Assembly: GCA_025677835.1 (NCBI GenBank)
Contig: JAIXMR010000108.1
Span: forward strand, 32,176 to 96,175
Length of the DNA stretch: 64,000 nt
Source of the DNA: Sporodiniella umbellata
Taxonomy: Eukaryota; Mucoromycota; Mucoromycetes; Mucorales; Rhizopodaceae
Reading direction: 5' to 3'
Positions 33,988 to 45,239 of this stretch are shown here, piece by piece. The notes under the pieces were generated by a model. It was not told the DNA's origin. It saw only the letters and a list, made by a program, of their open reading frames with translations, and did not search any database. Positions within the stretch are counted from its first letter, which is position 1. Each line of letters opens with the position of its first letter. Both the position numbers and the translations under genes were made by a program.

Positions 33988-35925
33988 ATGCAACAACAAA
34001 AACAACAGCAAGCAAAAGCATCTGGGATAAGAAAAAAAAAGGCAGCCAGAGCTTGTGTGCACTGTCAAAAGGTAGCTATCTTCGAAAACGTACATCAAAA
34101 CAATGTTCAACCATTCACTCTTTTTTTCACTCAAAAAAAACTTTTACTTTCCCATGAATACAATATAGGCGCATTTAACTTGTGATGACTGTAAGCAAGG
34201 CTTGTAACAATAAGGTTAAACCGTCATTTGTGCCCAACTCATTCCTTTTTTTGTAGCACGGCCCTGTCAAAGATGCATAAAAAGAAATCTTTCAACTACA
34301 TGCACAGACGGTACTAGAAAGAAAGCAAAATATCTTCAAGACATTGACGGTAGATACAAAAAGGAGCTATAGTATAAGTACTGTATCTTATATAACTTTG
34401 TTATGATAGATACGTTGGGTGTTTCTACAAATGTATATAGTCCCCAAACATCAGTCTCAACCCCAATTAGCTTTGGGGAAGCAAATGGATTTTCACCTCA
34501 AAACTTTGTAGAGGATGGTATACATGCATTTTCTCTTCTACTTTTTGGAGTCCAAATATATGTACCCTGCTTAACACTGCTTTTTTTTTTCTGTAAAAGC
34601 AAATACTATGATAAATGCCTCATCTAACCCATTAATGGAAAGTTACAACTATGGGTTTGGATCTAATGCAACCAACTTGGAATACTCTATCCTTTCAAAT
34701 ATGCTCGGATCACCTCTTCTCGATACTCATCAGACATCTAGTACACCTTGTTCCCAACAAAATAATCTCAATATGTGGGATACACAGGATAGTATGAGCC
34801 TGTTAAAGAGCGACGCTTCTTTCCTATCTAATTATGATACCACACAGCTTATGTCCAAAACAACATCTAATCCTGCATTTGCAAACAAATCCAGTAATAC
34901 ATCCAATAAGTCACATATCTCTTCTGTTGACTCATCCAGTATGGGCACTTCGCAAGTCTCTGCCTCAGGTATATCCACGCTATCTGCCTATGGCGACGGT
35001 GCTGTGGTGGCCAAAGTAGCAAGCCCTGTTACCACAACCATAGGGCCTGCAATCAAACGAAGAAACCAAATGGTCACCCCAGAAATGGCTTACGCCAGTG
35101 CAACCACGCCGTTTAGCTATGCTGATGGATATCATTATTTGATTAATTATGTGAAGACGAGGCAAGTTAAAAGTGAAGATCTACATATATACAAAAGAAG
35201 CAATAAAATGCTCATTGTCCTTTTTATATATATATATACAGAATGAGTAGAGAGGACTTGATGAGAATAAGTAGAGCGCTGGCGCTTTTTAGACCTTCCG
35301 TTTTGGCATCCATGATGAACTTGACTGAAGATGACTTAATATTTACAGAAAAATGCCTGCAGCGTACACTTTTAGTAAAGATCGCCCCAACGCACAGATA
35401 GTATGTACTTATAAATCGCACTAGGAATACGAAAAATTAGTGAGCTACTCGGGAACACCTACGGTTGTATGGCGTAGAACAGGAGAAATTGCACTCGTAG
35501 GTAAAGAGTTTTCGCTGCTTACACAATGGTCTCGAGAACTCTTACTTAACAAGAAAACTTACATTTACGAGGTAAGCTAGTAATAACGTAACAACTGCAC
35601 TATCTTAAAGATTAAAAATAAAAAAGTATCTAACTTTGTTCTGCTTCATTATAGATTATGAGCAATCCTTCAGCGGTTGAGTATTGGGAAAAGTATGCTC
35701 TTCATGCATTTGATAACACAGACTCAGCTGTGTATAGTACTTGCATCCTGATGAGCCCCACAAAACGTGTTGTGCCTTGCACATTCTGTTTTACTATCAA
35801 ACGTGACATATTTGATTTACCTAGTGTCATTATAGGCAATGTAAGTTCATGTATTGAGTTTATATACTATTAAGCTAATAACGTTTTTTTTTTTTTTTTT
35901 TTAGTTTTTGCCCATTCTAAGTTAG
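33988..35925 (+). CDS. ERT1: Ert1/AcuK-type Zn(2)Cys(6) transcription factor
   Basis: Nine exons (33988-34071, 34169-34190, 34257-34349, 34410-34517, 34600-35161, 35242-35374, 35425-35571, 35655-35840, 35905-35925) total 451 residues in frame. The zinc cluster near residue 23 has C-x2-C-x6-C-x5-C-x2-C-x8-C ([22 protein letters not shown]) and is split by two introns around a 22-base exon. A long Ser/Asn-rich middle follows. The C-terminal half carries the family blocks [36 protein letters not shown], the PAS-like [17 protein letters not shown], and [15 protein letters not shown]. AcuK and Ert1 control gluconeogenesis and respiratory carbon use. Intron 5 has a GC donor (AG|GCAAGT at 35162). 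A possible upstream start is not excluded. Confidence 0.92.
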
Positions 35926-36055
35926 CGCGATTCCTCTTTTCGTTTCTGTACAATTAGTTTGATACAAAGTGTTTTATTTTGACTTTTGTTATTTTAAGAA
36001 ATCTTTTAGTCAATAAATGAGCTCTTTTCTTTTTTTTTTTTTGAAAAAGAAAAGG

Positions 36056-37386
36056 CTAGAGCAACTGAGTATGATACTCAGATGTAGAATATCTGTTGTT
36101 GTATGGGTGTGGGTGATTCACAGTGTTGTATCGCTGAGTATGAAATAAATCAGGCACAGGCAAAGCTCTCCTAAAAGAGAGTAATGGATCAGGTTCCCAT
36201 TGAATACTCTTCACATTGGGGGGTTTTTCATCTTCACTGGATCGATGTATAGACATGTATCCTATCTCATTTGCCATTCGTGTATAAGGACTATATGATC
36301 CATAAGGAAAGGTTAATTGGTGGTCCCAGCCAACTGCCTTATCAATAATAGGCGGCGATGGGATGGGTATTTCCTTTATCTTCATCTGTTGTTGTTGATT
36401 CATAGCTAGCAAGCTATTGAATATCTTTGATATTCTTTTTGTACTATTGCTTTTTGTCATAGGTGAAGTTTTTTGTTTGAGCGAGCCTGATGAGACAGTG
36501 GGCGTAGGTAACGGCGACTCTTGCGGCGTTTGAATAGGGCTACTTCCTGTGCTAGACGGATATCTTTGTATTTGTCTATGAGACCTACGGAGATCTTTTT
36601 CCAACATGAGATTCAGCTTTTGGTCATTTGTATGTTCTATTTTTTTTTTTTTTTCTTCAACTTGTTCAGATATAGCAGGTGAAGGGACGCTTTCTTGTAT
36701 ACCCCGACTAATAGAGTCTCTTTTCCATCCTCGATCGTCAGACTTGTCAAGCAGTGTAATAAGCGACATAAATAAAATAAGCTCTAACTCCTTTGTTTGG
36801 CTCAATTCACAACGCAGCATATTGTAACCCAAAATTGATACCATGCCAAAATACTCATCCTTTAGCCCCCTAGGCAAATACTGAGCTACACATATATCGC
36901 CTACAATAAAGAATTTAATATCAACGAGCTTATCCACACCCTTTATACCTTTTTTCCTTATTGCCTTGCACTCCAAATTCTTACTCATCCTGCTTTCACG
37001 AACCCTATGGAAGATAAAGTAGTTGGCGATGGGTTTTCTTATAAAAAAAAAACCAACCATTTATATTTTTCTCCTTCCCAAACAAAGCACCACTCAAAAC
37101 CGATTTTTGAAGTATCTCGTATTTCTATACGTATATCTTGACCGTTTTCGTTACGTAGCATAATAGGCTTTATTTTAGCAGTAGCGCTGTTTGCCTGAAC
37201 CTCAGCCATTACTTCAAAATTGATAGGGTTTACAAGGCTGACGGAGTAAAACTTGGTCAGTCGATGTCTGATTTTTATATATTGGAGTTCATTTGATTTT
37301 TTGCTTTTGATATCAACTATAGCGCGGTTTCGAGGATGGCTCGACAATAGATACTGAGTAACTACGTCGTCAATGATTGAAGTCAT
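36056..37386 (-). CDS. Tubby-C-like domain protein, Mucoromycota-type, function unknown
   Basis: Two exons (37058-37386, 36056-37004) joined by a 53-base intron give 425 residues. Residues 1-130 look like a beta-rich tubby C-terminal-like domain: IRHRLTKFYSVSLVNPINFEV, IEIRDTSKIGFEWCFVWEGEKYKW, LKDEYFGMVSILGYNMLRCEL, then an alpha helix LELILFMSLITLLDKSDD. The rest is Ser/Pro-rich and probably disordered. Reading straight through the T10 tract at the intron start would look like a frameshift; splicing GTTGGT to CATAG removes it. The domain call is from pattern memory and moderate. It converges with ERT1 (130 bp) and its start lies 14 bp from a 42-base homopolymer. Confidence 0.6.
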
Positions 37387-37398
37387 TTTGTCTTTACT

Positions 37399-37400
<2 letters not shown>

Positions 37401-37442
<42 letters not shown>
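37401..37442 (+). repeat. A42 homopolymer at a gene start
   Basis: Forty-two A on the plus strand (T42 on the coding strand of the minus gene) just upstream of its ATG. In fungi long dA:dT tracts keep nucleosomes away from promoters. Confidence 0.9.
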
Positions 37443-37443
<1 letters not shown>

Positions 37444-37616
37444 AAAGGAGAAAAAAAAAACCAAAAACGATTAGAAAAACATTTTTTAGTCTTTTTATGA
37501 TGGTCATGATGTATCACGCAGCTACAAAAACAAGCGGGAATAAAATCAAAAAAAGATAGTCTGTGCATTTGAATACAAACTTTATTCATTGTGCATTTAA
37601 GGATTTTAAAGTTCTA

Positions 37617-40600
37617 TCAATCTCTAAAGTAGCGGGGTTCGTTAAATACGTGATAACGGTGGCCACGTATTCCTTGGCCATAGAACATAGAGGGATATCT
37701 TAATTCTGGTTTGACTTCTGATTCAGAAATACGATCATAAGACGCCTTCCAGTAATCTTTAGGGTTGTCAACCACTTGAAACTTTCCAGATTGTATTTCA
37801 GTATCGGTAATACCACCATGGCTGATACGGGCATAACCGATACGGCGCACGCCTCTGAAACCAACATATTCACACCAACGATCCCAATCAGTAGGATCAA
37901 TATCGTTCATTTCACCGCCATCAAATAGGAGATGATAAATCTCTTGCTGTGGTTTGGTAACTACATAACCAAGGAATACAAATGGATTAGCACTAGTTCG
38001 CATAATTTCTGCTAATTTAGTTGTCTGCTGAATTCTGTCATTGTAGTTTTCGTCTTGCCCGTTATGGCTGACAATAAAATCAACTGGTTGACCATAAACA
38101 TCCAAAGTAGCGTGAATAGCACAAGCAAGCTCTCCTACTGGCGAAGGTAATAGATGATGCTCAGATTTTATGATAGGAAATTTAGACATCATCAAACATC
38201 CCCATGTATGCTTCATACTTGAAGGCCCCTATTGTTGTTTGTTAGGTCGGAAACAAGTACAAATATAGTCATGTATGCAACTTACAAAATCGACATAATA
38301 GCCTAGCTCTTCTGCAATAGACTGCGCCCAATCACGGTTTCCCATAATGATTCTCATTGTATCAGATTCCAGCAAGCCTAACAAGAAATTTTTTTTTTGT
38401 TAAATACAACAACATACACATCTCTATCTTACCAACTACATCTAACTCAAGGTCACGAATAGCGTCACGCATACGATTTTCACTGGCCCACATATCGTTA
38501 TCCAAAGCAAAGTGAATAGTCCAAATACCTGCAGTAAATGACTTTTCGGAGGTTGTATAAGGCGCAGGTGACTTGGCGTTCATAGCCCGATGGGTAGAAA
38601 CAAGAGTGGAGAGTGCAATCAAAAAGGCAATGAATAAACGAGCCATAAAACGAGCATGCTTCAAAACATGAAACTGGGCTAATCTTTTTTGAACATCTTG
38701 CAAAGCTTGTTTATGTGCGTTCAATACACCCAAGCCAATGAAGGTCATAACGGTGGCAAGAATAACATCTGTTCTTTCACGAGCATAAACACCACCGGGT
38801 ACAAACTCATAGGCAACAACCCACACATGTGCCAAACAAAGTATGTTATACGTCATAAAAGAGGTAAATAGAGTTATAAAGGGAGATTGAGTTGAAAGAC
38901 CACGAACCATAGCAGGTGTGATGGACATAAGGTAAGTACCCAAAACAAGACCGCCATAAAAGGCTGTCCACGACGAATATATGTAGAAAACAGCGCAAGA
39001 AGAGACACCCACAGCATACCATCCAAAGCTGGTGGTAAGTCGACGGTAAGGTGAAATAACAAGTCCCAAACCAAGGGCAGCAATAGTAGCAATTCCCCAA
39101 GGTACAGGCTCAGGACCGTAGTTAGGATAACCATCAACAGTCCAGCGCATGATGGTAGAAGAATCTGTGTACATAGAGTGAAGAGCAAACAACAAGGAGC
39201 CAAAACCCAATGCGGCAAACAAAGAGCTACCAAAGTATTTGACAGCGTGGGCTGCTTTTGCTTCTGAATTACGCACCACAGTACTATCGCGTAACATGAC
39301 ATCAACGGATGCAATAGCCCCAAGCACAAGACCAATATCATTTAAACCACCGTTTTCTCTATTCATTATAGGCCAAATAGGGTTTTCTGTAAACCAAGCC
39401 ATCTTTGCGACACAATGCAATATTAAGCCAAGGCCCCAGATGAGGACGGAGCGTTCTAACTCGCCTGTTTGCGAGTTAAGTTCGATCCAGCTGGCAACCC
39501 AGGCACACAAACTCAAGCCAATACCAAAGGCAGTTAAAGATAAACGCCATATAGGGTCTGTTTTGAAATAAGATGCAATACCCACTAAAGACAATAAGTG
39601 AACAACACCACGGAATCTGTAAATAACACGCCTTAAAGGTCCAATAGCAAGAATGATAGGCATAAGAGTAATCAACAAAAACGCCTCAAAACCCGAAATA
39701 CCCATGTACCACAACGGGAAGTACCTAGCTAACAGTTAGAAGCGTGCTTTTTTTTTTTTTTTTTTTTTTTTACCAAATCAACAATGCTAAAGAAGTAAGC
39801 ATAGACCAGAACACAAAAGCTAAAAAGAAACAGAAAATTCTAGTCTTGTTTCGATGGTATAGTCGTATATACATATATGTATATATTTACCTAGATAGGT
39901 GTCAGTAACAAATCCTCTAAATACGCTGAGCATGCGTAAAGTTGAAGGGGCGATGCTTCCCTCAGGGCTAAATCGTGTAAGTCAGTAATTTATGTATGAC
40001 GCTTTTTTAAGCAAAAACCCAATATCTTACTTTGAAACAAAAGGTTCGGTGCTGTGTTAAAAATTAGGTGTAATGGTTAGCAAAAATTAGACATTCAATA
40101 ACAGTCTTACGAAGGAATCGTTGTAGATGTCTTTCCCAACACAAAGGACTTATCTGCAATTGTCAATTCAAAATTCTGGAATTCAATTGCTGTTACTGCA
40201 TCATAAGCAACATCATACAATATCAATGACCACTCAAAAAAGGCGTACGTTGTATAAGCTGCATATATATATATATATATATCGAAAAAAGCTGATTAAT
40301 TTTTAGTTACATTTATGAGTCTCACTTACCTCCAGGTATTTTGTGAACTTTATGCTGGATAAAAAAATAAACCATAGGAGGTAAAGTAATGAAGAAAGCA
40401 GAAGTAAGAAGTTTTCTCCATTTCACGGCTGTTGGGATTGAGCTCGAGTATAATACACCTAATTGCCAGGGCAAAGTACACAGCAAATAGACGACCATAG
40501 CTACATCGTGAGATAAGTGATCGTCGGTGGAGGTAATATAAACCCATCCACCGCAAGAGACTGTGCGGATAACCCCGACAGACAATAAGAACAACCCGAA

Positions 40601-41096
40601 CCCACGAGAGGCTGTTTTGGCATAAGATGTAGTGTAAAAGTACCAAAGAAAAACAAGAGCAAAGCGAGGTCCTGATGTCAGTGCAATAAGAATTTGAAAG
40701 ATGGCACGAGCAGGGTACCTGTCCCCGGTAGTTGCACTTACACTTGGAAACCATTCCTGATCGTATGAATTAGATTTTGAAGCCAAAGAAAAACGCTTAC
40801 ATCTGGGTATCCAAAGTACTCATTTTGCACAATTTTAAGATAATGTGTATGACATGCAACAGCAAGAGCGATCAAAAAAGCACCTATTTCAAAGCTGTTT
40901 AGTCATTTTTGTTTTCTTGACAGTTTAGCAAACGACTTTACTATAAGCAAACAGTGTGTGCGAGTATGAGATGTACTTTGCACCAATCTAAAAGTATGTT
41001 TTTTTAAGTAATCGCAGTAGCAACAATTGTACACATGTTTATTACTTTAGTTGTTTTCTCTGGTTCCACCTGATTAAGGTGAGACTTCTCAGTCAT
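37617..41096 (-). CDS. CWH43: Cwh43, GPI-anchor lipid remodelling protein
   Basis: About ten exons read from ATG 41096 (MTEKSHLNQ) to TAA at 37617. The N-terminal half is the PGAP2/FRAG1-like multi-span region: [62 protein letters not shown]. The middle and C-terminal half correspond to PGAP2-interacting protein: about ten membrane spans (from MWYMGISGFEAFLLITLM to FMARLFIAFLIAL), then a lumenal endonuclease/exonuclease/phosphatase-like domain (WTIHFALDNDMWASENRM, GLLESD with a metal-site Glu, MGNRDWAQ, DFIVSHNGQ, RRIGYARISHGG). In yeast Cwh43 replaces the GPI lipid with ceramide in the ER. Introns were placed by frame and family continuity; one holds a T24 run (39749-39772). The first two exons are the least certain. 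Confidence 0.92.
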
Positions 41097-41512
41097 CTTT
41101 AGTAAAGTCAAAGAAAAGTAAAAATAGAAAAAGAAAAATAAAAAAAGTAAGAAAACAGTCGCTGTTTGAAACAACAAAAAGGAACATGTTCACAAATAAA
41201 CTACTGTCACTTGAACGCTTCAAAACTTTACAATTTAATCCAGGGATCAAAATCTCCTGTATAGAAACGGTCAAATCTAGTTGTAGAGCGAGCATGTTTA
41301 TATGTATTTGTTTACTATTGTTCCTATTAATAAAGTCAAGTAGCTATATTATATAATTTTTTTCAGAAATTTCTCTACTTTTAGTTCGTAAAACATCCTC
41401 GCTCACAAAACAGTTAAATCTGTGTTGTTTATATACACAAACATACGTTTTTTTTTTTTAAAAAAAAAGACGCTATTATTGTACAAGTGCTTTGCGCTAT
41501 GCGCTATTTAAT
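41097..41512. other. Spacer between UBP8 end and CWH43 start
   Basis: AT-rich. Contains a T10A10 palindrome at about 41449-41469 and an open frame (41089-41295 -) overlapping the CWH43 start region, without family features. Confidence 0.45.
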
Positions 41513-43809
41513 CTATTCAAATATAAAAGGATCAATGGGTTCATTTCTTGAGTACACGTAATCAAGTGTTTTTTTGATATAAAAACACATATAGCTATAG
41601 TTAAAATTAAACAGGCCATTTAATTACACGCAGGAACATATTTCTCTTTTGTATCTTTACGCTTTACTATCGAGGACATCTTTTTGATATGCGGAAGTAA
41701 CACAATGATCGTCAAATTTGAACCACTACACATATATAAGTTAATAAAACCATGCAGTTATTTTCAGACAGATCGGTAATCCCACCTCACTTCGGTGCTT
41801 TGCGTACATAGTGTAATGGCCTGTATCAACCTTTCCTTGATGGTTCACAACAGCGAATAAAGTATAGATATTATCACTACTATCCTTATTAGTATATGTA
41901 ATATACATACAGGTATGTATATTCTACTTGTTTAGCGTTTTGCTGGTTGTATAAGGTGTCATATCAAGATCAATGGGGAATTTGATTTTGGTTTCTATTT
42001 TACTTGTGGAGGTGCTGTGCTCAAATCTCTGAATACAAATTAAATAAACTATTGGTATTTGCGCCATCAGGTTTCAAAAGAAACGTACCTTTAATTGTAT
42101 GCTTAACACAGGTGGTATACGTTTTATGGACAGTTGCTTAGTTGTTTCCTTTAAATAAAGGTTCAGCGGGATTTTTTTTAGCAAAAAAAAAGGTCAACAG
42201 AACAAAACATACTTGAAGCGTACTGCCACATTTGCTGCAGTTGTATTCATTCGCTCCTAATTTTTCTGGCTGAGTATACCTACAAAACAGTCAAAAATAA
42301 ATAAAGTTTCTAATGAAGGGAGGGCACCTTTCAAGACATTCAGCCAATGTGTTTTTAGAGTATTCATCTTCAAAGCTACTCCATTGTTCATTAATGTTTC
42401 TTCTTGGCTTTTTTTTTTCTGACGGCTTCAGTCCCAAGCTGATATCAAGCATTGGATCGCAAGTGATTGTTATGTTTTTGCATCTCAAACACGTAACGTT
42501 GGATTGTAAAAGTCCAGCAAACGTCTTGTGTATTATACATTCACAATGAGCTAGTTTATGTCCTTCGCAGCCTGCATGAATGTTATTTAACGCACTAATG
42601 AAAAATTCATGTGCATCCTGTTGTGCATAGCCTGCTAGCTCTTTTAAGGTCATCCACATAGTTTGAAGAAAGCTACATGGACCATAAGGTTGTTTATCCC
42701 CAGAGTATAGCTAAATTTATTTACTACACGCTGAAAGTATATACATATATATGTGATTGTATACCTGAATAAACAAGTTGTTCATTTCACAACACATACA
42801 GTTTTTTGTTTTACATCTCTTTGGATTATGTTGATCGCTCAAAAAATAAGCTTTTAGCAAAGGGTTGTGAACCAAACTTTGAAGAATGACGTTCATAAAG
42901 CAAGTGTTTCCCATGTTGCAAAGCCCACGAATTCCTTGACACGATGTAAGCATTGAGTGATTAACAATAGTGGATGCTTCAAGCTGAGTAGGCTCCCAGG
43001 GAGTGAACTCTATACGCTGTCTTTTCCTTTTGGATCCTAAAGCAACAACAAAAAAAGAACAAGAATCAATCGATTATCATTGTGTGGCGACAAGACATAC
43101 TACTGGAAGCTATTTCTGTCTTTGCTATTCTTTCAACAATTTCTAGATCGTAAATACAATCGTTGCATTCATAACAAAATATGGCATAACAGTTGAAATC
43201 CATGGCTGAATGATAAGCAGGTGGTACTCTGAGTAAAACGGTACTATATAGCTTCTCTATTTTTTTCTGAAAGGGGCCCCTTACCGAAACAATGCTTTTT
43301 CTCCCTTTGGTGCTCTTTTATATGACCTTTTTTCCAGCAGCCCATAAACACACAGTGTAGACATGCATGTAAGCGAGATAAAGGGTCGAGGCAAGCGCCA
43401 CACTGAGGTAATGGCATCTGTTCAAAACAAATTTTTTAGCTTTTTTTTTTTCAAAAAAAAAAAGCTAGAGAATCATATATACAGTTGTATGTATAATTAC
43501 TACCTCATTGTGCTTCCGTTTTTTTTCTATTGAATTTTGCTTTCGACTTTTGTGCCACGAGGCAGAAAATTGAATCAGTGATCGGTAGTTTTCAAACACA
43601 CTATTCTCGTCATCTCCTTCTAGTTTGCATTTTTGTTTGAGTTTAGTTAAATGAGGGCAAGCTCCTGTGCTGATCAGATGCGAGTTGCCATAGAATTGAG
43701 GTGGGTTGTCGTCTGCATAAATAACATCATAGATTGTCTTTGTGTCGGAATATTGAAATGGTGAAGGTGGCGATAGCGGCGAAAGTGGTGAGCTTGGTAA
43801 GTTTGACAT
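41513..43809 (-). CDS. UBP8: Ubp8/USP22-like deubiquitinase of the SAGA complex
   Basis: Eleven exons read from ATG 43809 to TAG at 41513. A Ser/Pro start is followed by a ZnF-UBP domain (CPHLTKLK, QCGACLDP, LHACLHCVFMGCW, KGHIKEHQREKKHCF, FNCYAIFCYECNDCIYD). The catalytic USP domain has the Cys box GLCNMGNTCFMNVILQSL, the QQDAHEFF box, two CxxC pairs (CLRCKN, CSKCGS) and the His box VDTGHYTMYA, ending in WFKFDDHCVTSAYQKDVLDS and AYMCFYIKK. N-terminal ZnF-UBP plus a compact USP is the Ubp8/USP22 layout; this enzyme removes ubiquitin from H2B. The last coding exon is short and separated by a typical intron. Intron 1 contains a T11/A11 hairpin (43438-43468). Confidence 0.93.
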
Positions 43810-43888
43810 GTTCAATTTATTTTAGGGCTTTGAAGAAAATAACAGTATACAAAGCACAAATATTAAATATGTGTACGACCGGACAAAT

Positions 43889-44089
43889 ATGTATCTGCGC
43901 GTGTTTATATTTTGGAAGGAGCAAGAAGTAGCCGCTGATTTTGAATTCGAAGTTGCTAAAAAATTTCTTGAGGAGCATAAACAACTTTTAAATCACATTG
44001 ATAAAAACCTTTCTACTGCAGCAACCGAAGCGGTAGAAAGCTTGCTACACAACTGTCGATTGAAAAGCTTCTCGCAACTCTGCTTGTAA
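43889..44089 (+). CDS. Possible small protein, C-terminal half duplicated nearby
   Basis: ATG 43889 to TAA 44089 gives 66 residues; the frame is open from 43871. The sequence is amphipathic and helical (EVAADFEFEVAKKFLEEHKQ, IDKNLSTAATEAVESLLHNC). It lies 79 bp from the divergent UBP8 start. The 3' part, from about codon 30, sits inside the left arm of a large inverted repeat, and the right arm repeats the same coding end on the opposite strand at 45130-45239 without its 5' half. An earlier exon may exist, since AG precedes GAGCAAGAAG at 43918. No family recognised. Confidence 0.4.
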   Translation: MYLRVFIFWKEQEVAADFEFEVAKKFLEEHKQLLNHIDKNLSTAATEAVESLLHNCRLKSFSQLCL

Positions 44090-45239
44090 CTTTGTGAGAG
44101 CACTATATAGCATATTTGTTAAACAAATACAATCCTAGTTTGCAGAAAAAAACAGCGAGGAAAAATTCAACAGAGATATGGTAGGATCCAAGAGTGGTAG
44201 CCGGGATTTCACAGCAACTTGCACCTTTCTTGTAAATCTAAAATTTATAAACTGGGTTTAGAAACCCTTGCAATTGTTCAAACTGTAATAACTTGAGCAC
44301 AGCACTCTCTGCCATCGCTCCGATTTTTTAAAATATGATTAATAAAAACTAAATGTAATACGGGATAAAAAAGAATAGACGGGTAGTCTAAGAGAAAGCA
44401 TTTTGAGTAATGCTATTCAAGAGCTCAATTGAATAATTAATTAAAGAAGTTTTAAACTCTTCAATAGGGTTGGAAATAGAACACGATCAAGGATAACTGG
44501 GTATGTAATATTAGGGACAATGACAATGTTAAAAAAGAGTATCGTCTGTGCTTCTTTTTCCTGAAACCTGTTTGTTTTAACTTAACTCTTGACAACAGAA
44601 CAAAACTGTTAATTATATTCATCTGAGGGGAAAGTTTAGAGATATACCAATCGATATCCTTAGAAGTAAATGTTATCTCCTATTTTGGTTGAGCTATTGA
44701 TAAAACCCCTGACAATGTCCCTCCATTTTGATATGTTGTCTACTTCGGCCAGAGTTGTCTTTAAAGAGCTGACATAGTTTCCTGTTATAGTTAGCCGTCT
44801 CAAATCAAACTTCTCTTTTTAAAAGTGTTGGGTTTCGCAAACTAACATTAGCTAAATCGGCAGTAGATATTGCGCACAAAACAAATATTACTTTTACTTT
44901 TGTCATAGACACAGGAAAAACTGTTTGTGTTTCCTTCTTTGTTCAAGCTGCGTCTTGTTTATACTTGTATGAAGGCTTATTTATCAAGAAAGGCGCAAGT
45001 TGCTGCGAAATCCCGGCTACCACTCTTGGATCCTACCATATCTCTGTTGAATTTTTCCTCGCTGTTTTTTTCTGCAAACTAGGATTGTATTTGTTTAACA
45101 AATATGCTATATAGTGCTCTCACAAAGTTACAAGCAGAGTTGCGAGAAGCTTTTCAATCGACAGTTGTGTAGCAAGCTTTCTACCGCTTCGGTTGCTGCA
45201 GTAGAAAGGTTTTTATCAATGTGATTTAAAAGTTGTTTA
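43978..45239. repeat. Inverted duplication with arms of about 260 bp
   Basis: Left arm 43978-44237 and right arm 44980-45239 are reverse complements with very few differences: two C/T-type changes at CG sites and a one-base indel near the inner ends. The 740-bp centre has no coding frame. There is no transposase and no target duplication at the edges (TTGAGGAGCA outside left, CACCCCTTCC outside right). The arms include the 3' half of the small ORF at 43889 plus about 150 bp after it. This looks like a local inverted duplication rather than a classic transposon. Confidence 0.9.

Noticed and set aside
37005..37060. Apparent frameshift at a T10 tract in the tubby-like gene
   Set aside because: A 53-base GT..AG intron joins the two frames without loss of coding sequence, so no break is needed.
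38846..39341. Minus-strand frames overlapping CWH43
   Set aside because: Same-strand other-frame shadows of the membrane half of CWH43.
43978..45239. Classic DNA transposon
   Set aside because: No transposase frame in the centre and no target duplication at the edges; the arms contain local gene sequence.
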